DNA from: Hominiventricola aquisgranensis | Lineage (GTDB): Bacteria; Bacillota; Clostridia; Lachnospirales; Lachnospiraceae | Direction of reading: 5' to 3' | Length of the DNA: 64,000 bases | NCBI RefSeq assembly: GCF_040096225.1 | Contig: NZ_JBBMFC010000006.1 | Span: 62,001-126,000, forward strand | Shown: positions 24,992-33,350 of the stretch, one piece after another | How the letters are laid out: every line of letters starts with the position of its first letter | How positions within the stretch are numbered: the first letter of the stretch is position 1 | Program-made: the position numbers and the translations under genes | The notes under the pieces: generated by a model | Database searches by the model: none | Told to the model about the DNA's origin: nothing | What the model saw: the letters and a program-made list of their open reading frames with translations, nothing else

Positions 24992-25653
24992 GTGGAAAAT
25001 ACAGCAATATCAAAGTAGTATCTTTTGACATGGATGGAACCATCCTCAATACGGAGGCAGATCTGGAGGCAGCTGCCAGACGGGCACTGAAACTGGCAGG
25101 ACTGCCGCCTATGCCGCCGGTTCGGTTTGCTAACTATATCGGAAATGGTGTAAAAGGAATTTACAGGGAACTTTGTCCGGATGCGACTCAGGAAAAACTG
25201 GAAGAAGCAGTACGTTATCAGCTGGAGTGGTATCCGGAGCACTGTACGGAACAGACCTGTTTCTATCCGGGAATGTGGGAGACTCTGCAGTGGATGGCTG
25301 CCAAAGGAATCCGTCTGGTAATTGTGACCAATAAAGTGGAAACGACTGCAAAGAAGCTGGCAAACCATTTCTGCAGTGACCTTCCTTTTGAAGAAGTCTG
25401 GGGAAATGATCATGATCGCCCCCTGAAACCGGACCCTATAGCCGGAAAACTGCTGTGTGAGACTCTGGGTGTTACCCCGGACCAGGTCATGCATGTAGGT
25501 GATGGCGAGACCGATATGCAGTTTGCAAAAAATGCCGGATTCGTGGGTGTCGGTGTGTCATGGGGATATCGTAGCACTGATGTTCTGTGGGAAAGCGGTG
25601 CAGATGTGATGATCGATGAGCCGTGGCAGTTATGTGAGCTGCTGGATAGATAA
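24988..25653 (+). CDS. HAD-family phosphatase, phosphoglycolate phosphatase-like
   Basis: A 221-residue hydrolase of HAD subfamily IA. Motif I is FDMDGTILNT (nucleophile and acid aspartates), motif II VTNK, motif III the lysine in LKPDP, and motif IV GDGETDMQFA. Substrate is likely a small phosphorylated metabolite such as 2-phosphoglycolate from DNA damage or a sugar phosphate; the sequence does not decide. It is translationally coupled to the topoisomerase subunit A gene by an ATGA overlap and ends at a strong terminator. Confidence 0.85.
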   Translation: MSGKYSNIKVVSFDMDGTILNTEADLEAAARRALKLAGLPPMPPVRFANYIGNGVKGIYRELCPDATQEKLEEAVRYQLEWYPEHCTEQTCFYPGMWETLQWMAAKGIRLVIVTNKVETTAKKLANHFCSDLPFEEVWGNDHDRPLKPDPIAGKLLCETLGVTPDQVMHVGDGETDMQFAKNAGFVGVGVSWGYRSTDVLWESGADVMIDEPWQLCELLDR

Positions 25654-25674
25654 TAGATTACATAAGGTAGATAT

Positions 25675-25716
25675 AAAGGGTGAAAAGCATGAAACTAGGG
25701 CTTTTTGCCCTTTTTT
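25675..25716 (+). terminator. intrinsic terminator of the topoisomerase operon
   Basis: AAAGGG-T-GAAAAGC (25675-25688) pairs with GCTTTTT-G-CCCTTT (25700-25714), followed by T. Confidence 0.85.
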
Positions 25717-25746
25717 ATCAAAGATTCTGAAAAAATGAAAATAAAG

Positions 25747-25775
25747 TGAAACTTTCCGCAAAACCTTAAGGTCTA
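25747..25775 (+). promoter_or_regulatory. ECF-type (SigV-like) autoregulated promoter
   Basis: TGAAAC (25747-25752), 17-bp spacer, GGTCTA (25770-25775), 33 bases before the sigma gene. This matches the known SigV-type pattern TGAAAC with a GTC-containing -10. The perfect palindrome ACCTTAAGGT (25763-25772) overlaps the -10 element. Confidence 0.6.
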
Positions 25776-25807
25776 ATAGGTAAAAGAAAGCAGAGAGGAG
25801 GAATAAT

Positions 25808-26317
25808 ATGAGGGCATCAGACAAAGAGGCGCTGATTCATGAGTGCCTGGTGCAGAATTATGAAAAATATTATCGTATGGCATACAGCTATGTGTTTCGT
25901 GAGCAGGATGCCATGGATATCGTGCAGGAGGCGGCATATCGGGCAATCTTAAAAAGTGATCTGCTGAAACAGCCGGAATACGCAGATACCTGGATCTGCC
26001 GGATCGTGATCCATGAGGCACTGCGGTTCCTGAAGAAAAACAAACAAACAGCTTCGGTGGAGGAGGTACCGGAGCAGGGACAGGAAGATAAGATTGAGGA
26101 TGTGGATCTTCAGCGGGCACTGGATAAGCTGGATGAAAAGGAACGAAGCATCGTAGTGCTCCGGTATTTTGAAGAAGAGAAGATCGAAACCATCGGACAG
26201 ATCATGAATCTGAATGTGAGTACGGTAAAGAGCAAGCTGTACCGGGCAATGGATAAGTTAAAGAAATATATGGAAGCAGGAGGGGTGAATTATGGAAGAC
26301 TGGAAAAAGGAGTATGA
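25808..26317 (+). CDS. ECF RNA polymerase sigma factor, SigV-like
   Basis: A 169-residue extracytoplasmic-function sigma factor. Region 2 (about 15-85) has the pattern EQDAMDIVQEAAYRA, and region 4 (about 110-165) ends with LNVSTVKSKLYRAMDKLKKY, the DNA-binding helix-turn-helix. Its partner is the downstream RsiV-like anti-sigma factor, whose gene overlaps it by 26 bases. In Bacillus and Enterococcus the SigV/RsiV pair answers lysozyme. The upstream TGAAAC-N17-GGTCTA element suggests it drives its own operon. The start follows GAGAGGAGG. Confidence 0.88.
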   Translation: MRASDKEALIHECLVQNYEKYYRMAYSYVFREQDAMDIVQEAAYRAILKSDLLKQPEYADTWICRIVIHEALRFLKKNKQTASVEEVPEQGQEDKIEDVDLQRALDKLDEKERSIVVLRYFEEEKIETIGQIMNLNVSTVKSKLYRAMDKLKKYMEAGGVNYGRLEKGV

Positions 26318-27161
26318 CAATATTAAAGTGCCGGAAGAGATGAGAGAAAAACTGGAACAGTCTATTAACAGAGCAAAAAAAGAAAAGAAACGTATGAAAA
26401 AAATAACGTTATATAAAACATTTGGAAGCATGGCAGCAGTACTTGCCATCGTGTTGATTCTTCCGAATACCAGCCAGACTGCAGCGGCAGCCATGCAGCA
26501 GATCCCATTACTTGGTAATCTGTTCAAAGTGGTGACTGTCCGCGAGTATCAGGTGGATGAGGAGCGCAACAGTGCGAATGTAAAAGTGCCGCAGGTAGAA
26601 GTAGCTGCTACGGATGAGAATGCAGACAGTGACACCGTTGAGCAGGCAAAAGTATCCGCAGATGCCATTAATTTTGATATCAACGAAGAGACCAATAAGC
26701 TGATCGAAGAGTTCAAAAAGAGCATGGAAAATGAAGAAGGTTATCAGAACATCTACATTGACAGCAACGTGAAGCTGGACACCGACGATCTTTTCTCCCT
26801 GGAACTGATTCTCTATCAGGGAGCAGGCAGCGGTTATGAGCAGCACAAGCATTATACCGTTGATAAAAAGACCGGAAAAGAACTGTCGCTGAAAGATCTG
26901 TGCGGAGATGACTATATTGATACCATCAGCGAAGAAATTAAGACGCAGATGAGAGAACAGATGGCAGCCGATGAAACTGTACAGTACTGGCTGGATGATC
27001 CAGAGGTAGAAGAGTGGAATTTTGACAAGATCGCTGAAGACCAGGATTTCTACGTCAATGAAGACGGACACATTGTAGTCTGCTTCAACGAATACGATGT
27101 CGCTCCCGGATCTATGGGCTGTGTAGAATTCACCCTGAACGAGACTGTAAATGTGAAGTAG
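26292..27161 (+). CDS. RsiV-like membrane anti-sigma factor (DUF3298)
   Basis: A 289-residue type II membrane protein. A charged inner domain of about 37 residues, which would hold the sigma factor, precedes one membrane helix (about 40-60), an acidic linker, and an outer domain with the DUF4163/DUF3298 pattern (about 105-285; HYTVDKKTGKELSLKDL and YFxF-like FDVAPG stretches). In B. subtilis RsiV this outer domain binds lysozyme and is then cleaved by signal peptidase and a site-2 protease, freeing SigV. Start after GGAGGGG. Overlap with the sigma gene indicates coupling. The lysozyme role here is inferred. Confidence 0.82.
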   Translation: MEDWKKEYDNIKVPEEMREKLEQSINRAKKEKKRMKKITLYKTFGSMAAVLAIVLILPNTSQTAAAAMQQIPLLGNLFKVVTVREYQVDEERNSANVKVPQVEVAATDENADSDTVEQAKVSADAINFDINEETNKLIEEFKKSMENEEGYQNIYIDSNVKLDTDDLFSLELILYQGAGSGYEQHKHYTVDKKTGKELSLKDLCGDDYIDTISEEIKTQMREQMAADETVQYWLDDPEVEEWNFDKIAEDQDFYVNEDGHIVVCFNEYDVAPGSMGCVEFTLNETVNVK

Positions 27162-27175
27162 GACACATATATTAA

Positions 27176-27208
27176 AAATGTTCGTTCAGAAACATTTAAG
27201 ATTTTTTT
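27176..27208 (+). terminator. intrinsic terminator after the RsiV-like gene
   Basis: AAATGTT (27176-27182) pairs with AACATTT (27191-27197), followed after four bases by seven T. Confidence 0.65.
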
Positions 27209-27291
27209 AGAAGATTTTCTTCCTGTCTTGTAGTAAAATGAAAGAAAAACGCGTTTATATAGATGTAGATGCATTTACAGGAGGATAAGAC

Positions 27292-27843
27292 ATGGTTCTG
27301 TTTCTGGCACTTCTGGACACGCAGGAAGAACAGGAAAAGTTCAGGGAGATATACGAGAACTACCGGCATTTTATGTGGTACATTGCCCAGCAGAAACTTA
27401 AGGATACCCATCTGGCGGAGGATGCAGTGCAGGAAGCTTTTCTGGCACTGACCAGGCATCTGGATAAAGTGGAGGATGCACACAGCCCCAGAACGAAGAA
27501 ATTTCTTGCAACAATTGTCAGAAGCAAGGCGATCGATCTCATACGGAAGAACAATCCACAGGAGGAATTGACGGATGAGCTGCCGGAAGGTAAGGCAGGA
27601 AGAGATATTCTGGATCAGCTTCTGGTGAAGGAAAATTATAACAGGCTGATCAGTTGTGTGCTGGAGCTTGACGACAACTACCGGGTGGTGTTTGAGTACA
27701 AGTATCTGTATCGGATGAGTGACGAGGAGATCGCGGATATTCTGGGAATCTCTGCAAAAAATGTGAATGTACGGTATTTTCGTGCCAGAAAAAAACTGCA
27801 GGAAATGATCCGAAAGGAGGAAAAAAGCATTGAAGAGGCTTAG
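27292..27843 (+). CDS. ECF-type RNA polymerase sigma factor
   Basis: A 183-residue sigma-70-family protein. Region 2 holds LKDTHLAEDAVQEAFLAL (about residues 40-57) and region 4 DEEIADILGISAKNVNVRYFRARKKL (about 140-165). It differs from the SigV-like factor in both regions, so it belongs to another ECF group. The start follows AGGAGG by seven bases. It is first in an operon with a membrane protein whose TTG start overlaps its 3' end by 14 bases, and a DUF4349 lipoprotein. I did not find a convincing ECF or sigma-A promoter in the 80 bases upstream. Confidence 0.87.
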   Translation: MVLFLALLDTQEEQEKFREIYENYRHFMWYIAQQKLKDTHLAEDAVQEAFLALTRHLDKVEDAHSPRTKKFLATIVRSKAIDLIRKNNPQEELTDELPEGKAGRDILDQLLVKENYNRLISCVLELDDNYRVVFEYKYLYRMSDEEIADILGISAKNVNVRYFRARKKLQEMIRKEEKSIEEA

Positions 27844-28744
27844 AAACGGTGCCCGGACTGAAGGGGAAGAATTATTGACCCGGGTACTGGACGAGTGCCT
27901 GGAAGAAGATTTAAGTTTTGTTCCTCATGAACGGGAGATTGCAGGAAAGCATCGGTTTTCACCGGGGTTTGAGGAACAGATGGAAGCTATGATGACAGAA
28001 GCAGAACAAAAGATGCAGGAAAAGGAATTAAAGAAGCATTTCCATTTCCAATGGGGACAACTGGCGGCATGTGTTGCAGTGTTTTGTGTATGTGGAGCAT
28101 TGGCAGGAACTGTGTATCTGCAGCACAGCGGAGGCAAAGGGACCGCGGATACCACGGCAATGATGACAGCAGAAAGTGCAGACGTTGCAGAAGAGAGTGC
28201 AGAACTTGAAGTGGCGGAAGATGCTATGGAGGATGCGGCAGATACTGGTGCGGCAGATGGCCTGGAAGCAGAGAAGACAGCAGATGTGGATACTTCAAAG
28301 GGCAAGACATATTGTGGGCAGACCATTTATCTGGCAGAGATCCAGGATATGCCGGAGGCACTGGAAAATGTAAACACTCTGGTGAACTGCCCGGTACTGG
28401 ATGAAGAGAATCCGACGTTGACACTGACCATCGCCAATACGGGAGAGACGTCAACATCTTATCAGATGCCGCCAATTCTGGAAGTGTGGCTGGATGATGG
28501 CTGGTATGTGATCCCGACAACCAGTACCGAGAGCAAAGAGCCGACCTGGACACGTCTGGAGAAGAAGATGGCCATGGATGAAGCCATTGACCTGACGCAG
28601 TATCAGATCGACTATGGTGCACAGCGGTATCGGATGGTTGTTCGGATCGGAGAGCATATGCTCAGTGCTGAATTTACCTTTGAAGAAGTATTCTCAGAGC
28701 AGATGGAGACCCTGGAGGAGATGCGAAAGGAGAGGGAGGAGTAA
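27830..28744 (+). CDS. membrane protein, probable anti-sigma factor of the ECF operon
   Basis: A 304-residue single-pass membrane protein. The inner part (about 1-72) is helical and charged, as expected for a sigma-binding domain, the membrane helix lies at about 74-95, and the outer part holds an acidic Ala/Glu/Asp-rich linker (about 105-150) and a beta-sandwich-like domain (about 155-285, with LTLTIANTGETSTSYQMPP), similar to bacterial Ig-like folds. I do not know a named family for it. The anti-sigma role is inferred from topology and from its 14-base overlap with the sigma gene. TTG start after AAAGGAGG. Confidence 0.75.
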   Translation: MKRLRNGARTEGEELLTRVLDECLEEDLSFVPHEREIAGKHRFSPGFEEQMEAMMTEAEQKMQEKELKKHFHFQWGQLAACVAVFCVCGALAGTVYLQHSGGKGTADTTAMMTAESADVAEESAELEVAEDAMEDAADTGAADGLEAEKTADVDTSKGKTYCGQTIYLAEIQDMPEALENVNTLVNCPVLDEENPTLTLTIANTGETSTSYQMPPILEVWLDDGWYVIPTTSTESKEPTWTRLEKKMAMDEAIDLTQYQIDYGAQRYRMVVRIGEHMLSAEFTFEEVFSEQMETLEEMRKEREE

Positions 28745-29701
28745 ATGAAAAAGAAAGTATTGGCTTGTGTATTATCAGGAATACTGGCAGTGTCGATCTT
28801 TGGCTGCGGAAGCAAGTCTATGATGGCTACAGAAAGTGCAGTGGCGGACAGCGCAGCTTATGATGATATGGCATATGACAGTGGCTATGACACAACGGAA
28901 GCGGCATCTGCGGAGGAAGCTGGAAGCGGTGCTGTGACTTCAGAAAATGGAATCGAAGAGGTGCAGGAAACTGATCGAAAGCTGATACGGAATGTGAATC
29001 TAAGTCTTCAGACGAAAGAATTTGACACCGTCCTTGATAACATGAGTCAGAAGATAAAAGATCTGGGCGGATATATTCAGGATTCTTCTGTGTGGGGCAG
29101 CAGTTCGGACTATTCCAGCAGTCGTTCCGCAAGCTACACACTTCGCATTCCGTCTGACAAACTGGATGAATTTATCGATGTGGTGGAGACGCTGGGAAAT
29201 GTGACCTATAAAAATGAAAGTGTGGATGATGTGACTCTTCGTTATGTGGATGTGGATAGTCATAAGAAAGCACTGGAGACAGAACAGGAGAGGCTGCTGG
29301 CACTGCTGGAGAAGGCAGAAAATGTGGAAGATATCATTACCATTGAAAACCGTCTGTCAGATGTCCGCTATGAACTGGAAAATTACGAAAGCCAGATCCG
29401 GTTATTAGACAATCAGATCGATTACAGTACTGTCTATGTGGATATTTCAGAAGTGTTCCGAGTGACTGACACCGGTAAACAGGGCTTCTTTGAGGAAGTA
29501 GCTTCCAGATTCAGTGACAGCGTCTATGTAGTACTCATGGGACTGCGTGGATTTGCAATAGGTATCTTAGGCTCCCTTCCAATCCTGGTGGTCTGGGGTG
29601 TGATCCTTGCAGTGGTTGTGATCCTGCTTCGGAAATTTGTGTTTAAGAAAAGTAAGAAAAATAAAAAGAACACAGACCAGACGAGCGAAAACCAGCAGTA
29701 A
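28745..29701 (+). CDS. DUF4349 lipoprotein
   Basis: A 318-residue exported protein beginning directly after the stop of the putative anti-sigma gene. It has a lipoprotein signal with the lipobox IFGC (Cys21), an acidic linker, the DUF4349 domain (about 75-235; RNVNLSLQTKEFDTVL, then a coiled coil ENVEDIITIENRLSDVRYELENYESQI) and a C-terminal membrane helix (about 265-295) with a basic tail. DUF4349 proteins often sit beside ECF sigma operons or in envelope-stress loci; their role is not known. The lipid anchor and the C-terminal helix would hold both ends at the membrane. A terminator follows. Confidence 0.85.
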   Translation: MKKKVLACVLSGILAVSIFGCGSKSMMATESAVADSAAYDDMAYDSGYDTTEAASAEEAGSGAVTSENGIEEVQETDRKLIRNVNLSLQTKEFDTVLDNMSQKIKDLGGYIQDSSVWGSSSDYSSSRSASYTLRIPSDKLDEFIDVVETLGNVTYKNESVDDVTLRYVDVDSHKKALETEQERLLALLEKAENVEDIITIENRLSDVRYELENYESQIRLLDNQIDYSTVYVDISEVFRVTDTGKQGFFEEVASRFSDSVYVVLMGLRGFAIGILGSLPILVVWGVILAVVVILLRKFVFKKSKKNKKNTDQTSENQQ

Positions 29702-29714
29702 ACATTGATATAAC

Positions 29715-29751
29715 AGGCTTTCGGGTCATAGAGGCCCGGAAGCTCTTTTTT
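29715..29751 (+). terminator. intrinsic terminator of the second ECF operon
   Basis: GCTTTCGGG (29717-29725) pairs with CCCGGAAGC (29735-29743), then CTCTTTTTTG. Confidence 0.85.
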
Positions 29752-29752
29752 G

Positions 29753-29781
29753 TTGCCAACTGCACCGCCAGATGCTATAAT
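29753..29781 (+). promoter_or_regulatory. sigma-A promoter of the GlgX-like gene
   Basis: TTGCCA (29753-29758), 17-bp spacer, perfect TATAAT (29776-29781), directly after the preceding terminator. Confidence 0.75.
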
Positions 29782-29839
29782 ACATATAATTGGGTTAAAT
29801 ATCGACTACCGAAAAAAGAAGATAAAGAGGACATTGCAC

Positions 29840-31675
29840 ATGGATGTTAGACCGGGAGAACCGGAACGCCTGGGTGTCACGAGGCTTCAAAGGGATCTGA
29901 ATTTTGCCGCTGCAGTACCGGAAAATCGGGATTGCAGTCTGTTGTTGTATAAAAAAGGCTCTGCCAAGATTGAGCAGGAGATTCCGTTTACAGAAGAGAT
30001 GCGGTTTGGAGATGTCTGTGCAGTTCGCATCAGTCAGTTTCCAGCAGATACATATGAATATAATTACCAGATCGACGGAAAAGTTGTACAGGATCCTTAT
30101 GCAGTGCAGCTTACAGGAAGAGAGCACTGGGGAGAAAGACCAGAGGAAGGCAAAGAGGTAAGGTGTGTGCCGGAGACGGGACATTTTTCCTGGAAAGGTG
30201 ACCGACCGCTGAAGATTCCTTATGAAGAGTGTATACTGTACACGACGCATGTGAGAGGGTTCACCATGGATCCGTCGGCGAAGGTCCGACACCCAGGAAC
30301 CTTTGCAGGCATTCGGGAGAAGATTCCCTATTTAAAAGGAATGGGAATCACGCAGCTGGAGCTGATGCCAGTCTATGAGTTTTTTGAATGGTCAGTAGGA
30401 CCGCCTCAGAAGAAGCATCAGCCGGTGCCGAAGGGATATTTTGATAAAATCAATTACTGGGGATATACACAGGCACAGTACTTTGCACCAAAGACCGCAT
30501 ACAGTGCGTCTGGCAATCCGGTGCAGGAGTTAAAAGAGCTGGTACGGGCACTCCATAAGAATGGAATCGAGCTGATCCTGGAGTTTTATTTTGCAGAGAG
30601 AACCAGCCCCAATCTGATCATGGACTGCATCCATTATTGGGTCAAAGAATATCACATAGATGGCGTACATGTGAATTGTGCGGTGGCTCCACTTCGGGCA
30701 CTGGCGTTGGATCCGGTGTTGTCAAGAACCAAGATCATGAGTGAATATTTCCCATTGGATCAGATCTTTGCGGAAAAGGAAGTACCGGTGTATCGTCGAC
30801 TGGCAGCATACAATGATGATTTTCTGATCAAAGCCCGCCGGTTTCTGCGGGGAGATGAAAATATGACCGGACAGATTGCGGAGAGTATCCGAAGGAACCC
30901 GGCCACCTGTACCACAATCAATTATCTGGCTTCCCACAATGGATTTACATTAAATGATGCGGTTTCCTATTCGTCCAAGCATAACGAGGATAATGGAGAA
31001 GATAACAGGGACGGAAGCAATTATAATTATGGTTGTAATTATGGCGTGGAAGGTCCGACCACATCAAGGCGAATCCAGAAGCTCAGATCCAGACAGCTTC
31101 GCAATGCGTTTTTGTTGCTGCTGTTGTCGCAGGGTGTTCCGGCCATCTATGGCGGAGACGAGATGGGTAATTCTCAGCAGGGCAACAATAATGTTTATTG
31201 TCAGGACAATCCGCTGTCCTGGATACAATGGGGAAAGTCGTCTGTTAACAGAAAGCTGCAGCAGTTTGTGCGTGAGACAATCTCATTTCGAAAAGCACAT
31301 CCGGCTTTTGGGCAGGCATCTGAGTATCAGATGAGAGATCTGAAGTCTCATGGAATTCCGGATCTGTCTTACCATGGAAAGAAAGCATGGTACGGGGACT
31401 TTGAGAATGAGAGCCGTCAGATCGGCGTTCTCTATGCGGGAGCTTACACCGGAGAGGACACTTTATATATTTTATATAATATGGATGCGATCGTGCATGA
31501 GCTGGCACTGCCAACACTGCCGGGCAAAGAGCAATGGTATCTTCTGGCTGATACGGGGCGGGAAGATGTGTTCTTAAAGGAACGGGAGAAGCCGCTTCCA
31601 CGAAAGCAGAAGATGATCCTGGTGGAACCTCACACAATCTTGATACTGGAAGGCGCGAAATATGAGACTGATTAA
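29840..31675 (+). CDS. GlgX/isoamylase-like GH13 protein, probably catalytically inactive
   Basis: A 611-residue protein with the glycogen-debranching layout: an N-terminal CBM48-like domain (about 1-120), a TIM-barrel GH13 domain, and a C-terminal beta domain. It keeps the long GlgX signature after region IV (GFTLNDAVSYSSKHNEDNGE and NRDGSNYNYG). The catalytic regions are degraded, however. Region II reads DGVHVNCA, where active enzymes have DGFRFDLA, so the nucleophile Asp is Asn279. Region IV reads SHNGFTL instead of AHDGFTL (Asn367). Region I, usually DxxxNH, reads EFYFAE. Only the acid/base Glu302 (MSEYF) remains. Start ATG 29840 after AAAGAGG. It overlaps the DUF5662 gene by 14 bases. 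It may bind glycogen without cutting it. Confidence 0.85.
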   Translation: MDVRPGEPERLGVTRLQRDLNFAAAVPENRDCSLLLYKKGSAKIEQEIPFTEEMRFGDVCAVRISQFPADTYEYNYQIDGKVVQDPYAVQLTGREHWGERPEEGKEVRCVPETGHFSWKGDRPLKIPYEECILYTTHVRGFTMDPSAKVRHPGTFAGIREKIPYLKGMGITQLELMPVYEFFEWSVGPPQKKHQPVPKGYFDKINYWGYTQAQYFAPKTAYSASGNPVQELKELVRALHKNGIELILEFYFAERTSPNLIMDCIHYWVKEYHIDGVHVNCAVAPLRALALDPVLSRTKIMSEYFPLDQIFAEKEVPVYRRLAAYNDDFLIKARRFLRGDENMTGQIAESIRRNPATCTTINYLASHNGFTLNDAVSYSSKHNEDNGEDNRDGSNYNYGCNYGVEGPTTSRRIQKLRSRQLRNAFLLLLLSQGVPAIYGGDEMGNSQQGNNNVYCQDNPLSWIQWGKSSVNRKLQQFVRETISFRKAHPAFGQASEYQMRDLKSHGIPDLSYHGKKAWYGDFENESRQIGVLYAGAYTGEDTLYILYNMDAIVHELALPTLPGKEQWYLLADTGREDVFLKEREKPLPRKQKMILVEPHTILILEGAKYETD

Positions 31676-32234
31676 TATATGGAAGCATTTTCATACGATT
31701 ACGGAGCATAAGATCATGGTGGCGAAGCATTGCTTCAAGGTCGGCATGTACTGGCAGGGACTGACCCATGATCTGTCCAAATATTCCCCGTCAGAGTTCT
31801 GGCAGGGATGCAAGTATTACCAGGGATATCGAAGTCCAAACAATGCGGAACGCGAGGACAAAGGATATTCTGCTGCGTGGCTGCATCATAAGGGACGCAA
31901 CAAGCACCACTATGAGTACTGGATCGATTACAGTCTGGGACCGGTCAAAGGAATGGCAGGCATGAAGATGCCGTTGAAATATGTCAATGAGATGATCATG
32001 GACCGGATCGCAGCATCCAAGATCTATGAAGGAAAAAGTTATACGCAGCATTCGCCGCTGGAATATTATGAAAAGGGTAAGGATTCTTATATGATCCACC
32101 CGGAGACGCGGGCACTTCTGGAGTATATGCTTCATATGCTTGACGAAAAGGGCGAGGAATTTACCTTTGCCTATATGAGGAAATATATGGTAGGTCGGAA
32201 AAATTATCCGAAACTTACCAAATGGAAAAAATAA
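31662..32234 (+). CDS. DUF5662 family protein
   Basis: A 190-residue soluble protein, rich in His, Tyr and Trp. It has the family-like pattern ITEHKIMVAKHCFK, GLTHDLSKYSPSEF and WLHHKGRNKHHYEYW; the HD and HH pairs suggest a metal-binding HD-like helical fold (inference). Function is unknown. It begins inside the 3' end of the GlgX-like gene (14-base overlap) and is followed 16 bases later by lrgA, so it probably belongs to the same transcript. Confidence 0.8.
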   Translation: MRLINIWKHFHTITEHKIMVAKHCFKVGMYWQGLTHDLSKYSPSEFWQGCKYYQGYRSPNNAEREDKGYSAAWLHHKGRNKHHYEYWIDYSLGPVKGMAGMKMPLKYVNEMIMDRIAASKIYEGKSYTQHSPLEYYEKGKDSYMIHPETRALLEYMLHMLDEKGEEFTFAYMRKYMVGRKNYPKLTKWKK

Positions 32235-32250
32235 CATTCGAGGAAATATT

Positions 32251-32622
32251 ATGAAATACGCATATCAAGTTATGATTATCGGTGGAATCTCTCTGGCTGG
32301 AGAGCTTCTGAATTATCTGTTGCCGCTGCCGGTTCCGGCCAGCGTATACGGCATGTTACTGTTGTTGATTTGTCTTTGTACCAAGGTCATTAAGCTGGAT
32401 CAGATCCAGGAGACCGCAGATTTTATGCTGGTAGCTATGCCGCTGGTGTTTGTGGGACCTGGAGTTGCCTTGATGGAATCTTTTGGACTCATGAAAGATT
32501 CTCTGCTTGGAATCCTTATAATCTCTGTACTGTCCACCATGGTTGTTATGGTTCTGACAGGACTGATCGCGCAGATACTGGTGCGCAGAAAGAGAGATAA
32601 GGAGGATGAATTCCATGGATAG
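32251..32622 (+). CDS. lrgA: CidA/LrgA holin-like membrane protein
   Basis: A 123-residue protein with four hydrophobic segments and a basic C-terminus. The pattern PLPVPASVYGMLLLLICL and FVGPGVALMES fits the LrgA/CidA family, small membrane proteins linked to control of murein hydrolases, cell death and export of pyruvate or other overflow products. It overlaps the LrgB gene by 17 bases, the usual gene arrangement. GAGGAAATATT precedes the ATG. There is no LytS/LytR pair in the window. Confidence 0.88.
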   Translation: MKYAYQVMIIGGISLAGELLNYLLPLPVPASVYGMLLLLICLCTKVIKLDQIQETADFMLVAMPLVFVGPGVALMESFGLMKDSLLGILIISVLSTMVVMVLTGLIAQILVRRKRDKEDEFHG

Positions 32623-33307
32623 TCTGATGCAGAACTCTGCTTACTTTGGATTTTTTATTACCCTGATGGGCTACTGGTGCGCCGTACAGGTTGGAAAGCG
32701 GATGAGAAGTACACTTTGTAATCCGCTGTTATTATCCATTATTTTTATTATTGCATTTTTGAAGCTGACCAATATCAGCTATGATTCTTATGACAATGGT
32801 GCGAAATATATTAATTATTTCCTGACACCATCCACAGTCTGCCTGGCAGTGCCATTGTATCGCCAGTTAAAGCTTCTGAAAGAATATGCAGGAGCTATCG
32901 TGCTCAGCATTCTGTCAGGAACAGCGGCATGCGCGATCATGATCTTCGGACTGTCCAAATTCTTTGCGCTGGAGATGAGCATTTATGCCTCTTTAGTACC
33001 GAAGTCCATCACCACTGCCATTGCACTGGGCATGACTGAAGAAATGGGCGGCGTGGCTGCTGTGACGGTTATGTCTGTGTTCTTGACAGGAATTCTGGGA
33101 GCTGTGATCGCAGGAACAGTATTTAAGCTGTTCCATATTGAGGATCCGGTGGCTCAGGGTCTGGCCATGGGAACAGCATCCCACGCTATCGGAACCAGTA
33201 AGGCTCTGGAGATGGGAGAGATCCAGGCAGCGATGAGCAGTCTTGCCATTGCAGTAACCGGTATTTTTACCGTTATCATCGGACCGATCATTGCAGGTCT
33301 GTATTAG
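32606..33307 (+). CDS. lrgB: LrgB/CidB family membrane protein
   Basis: A 233-residue integral membrane protein with about seven hydrophobic segments. Family motifs include NPLLLSIIFIIAFL, the PKSITTAIALGMTEEMGG stretch and GTASHAIGTSKALEMGEIQ, which are close to those of LrgB/CidB and plant PLGG1 glycolate/glycerate transporters. It acts with LrgA. It starts after AAGGAGGATGAATTCC inside the lrgA gene (17-base overlap), a sign of coupling. Confidence 0.92.
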   Translation: MNSMDSLMQNSAYFGFFITLMGYWCAVQVGKRMRSTLCNPLLLSIIFIIAFLKLTNISYDSYDNGAKYINYFLTPSTVCLAVPLYRQLKLLKEYAGAIVLSILSGTAACAIMIFGLSKFFALEMSIYASLVPKSITTAIALGMTEEMGGVAAVTVMSVFLTGILGAVIAGTVFKLFHIEDPVAQGLAMGTASHAIGTSKALEMGEIQAAMSSLAIAVTGIFTVIIGPIIAGLY

Positions 33308-33350
33308 AAAACAGTAAATAATAGTTGTTTCAGCCGAAGGAGGGAACGCC

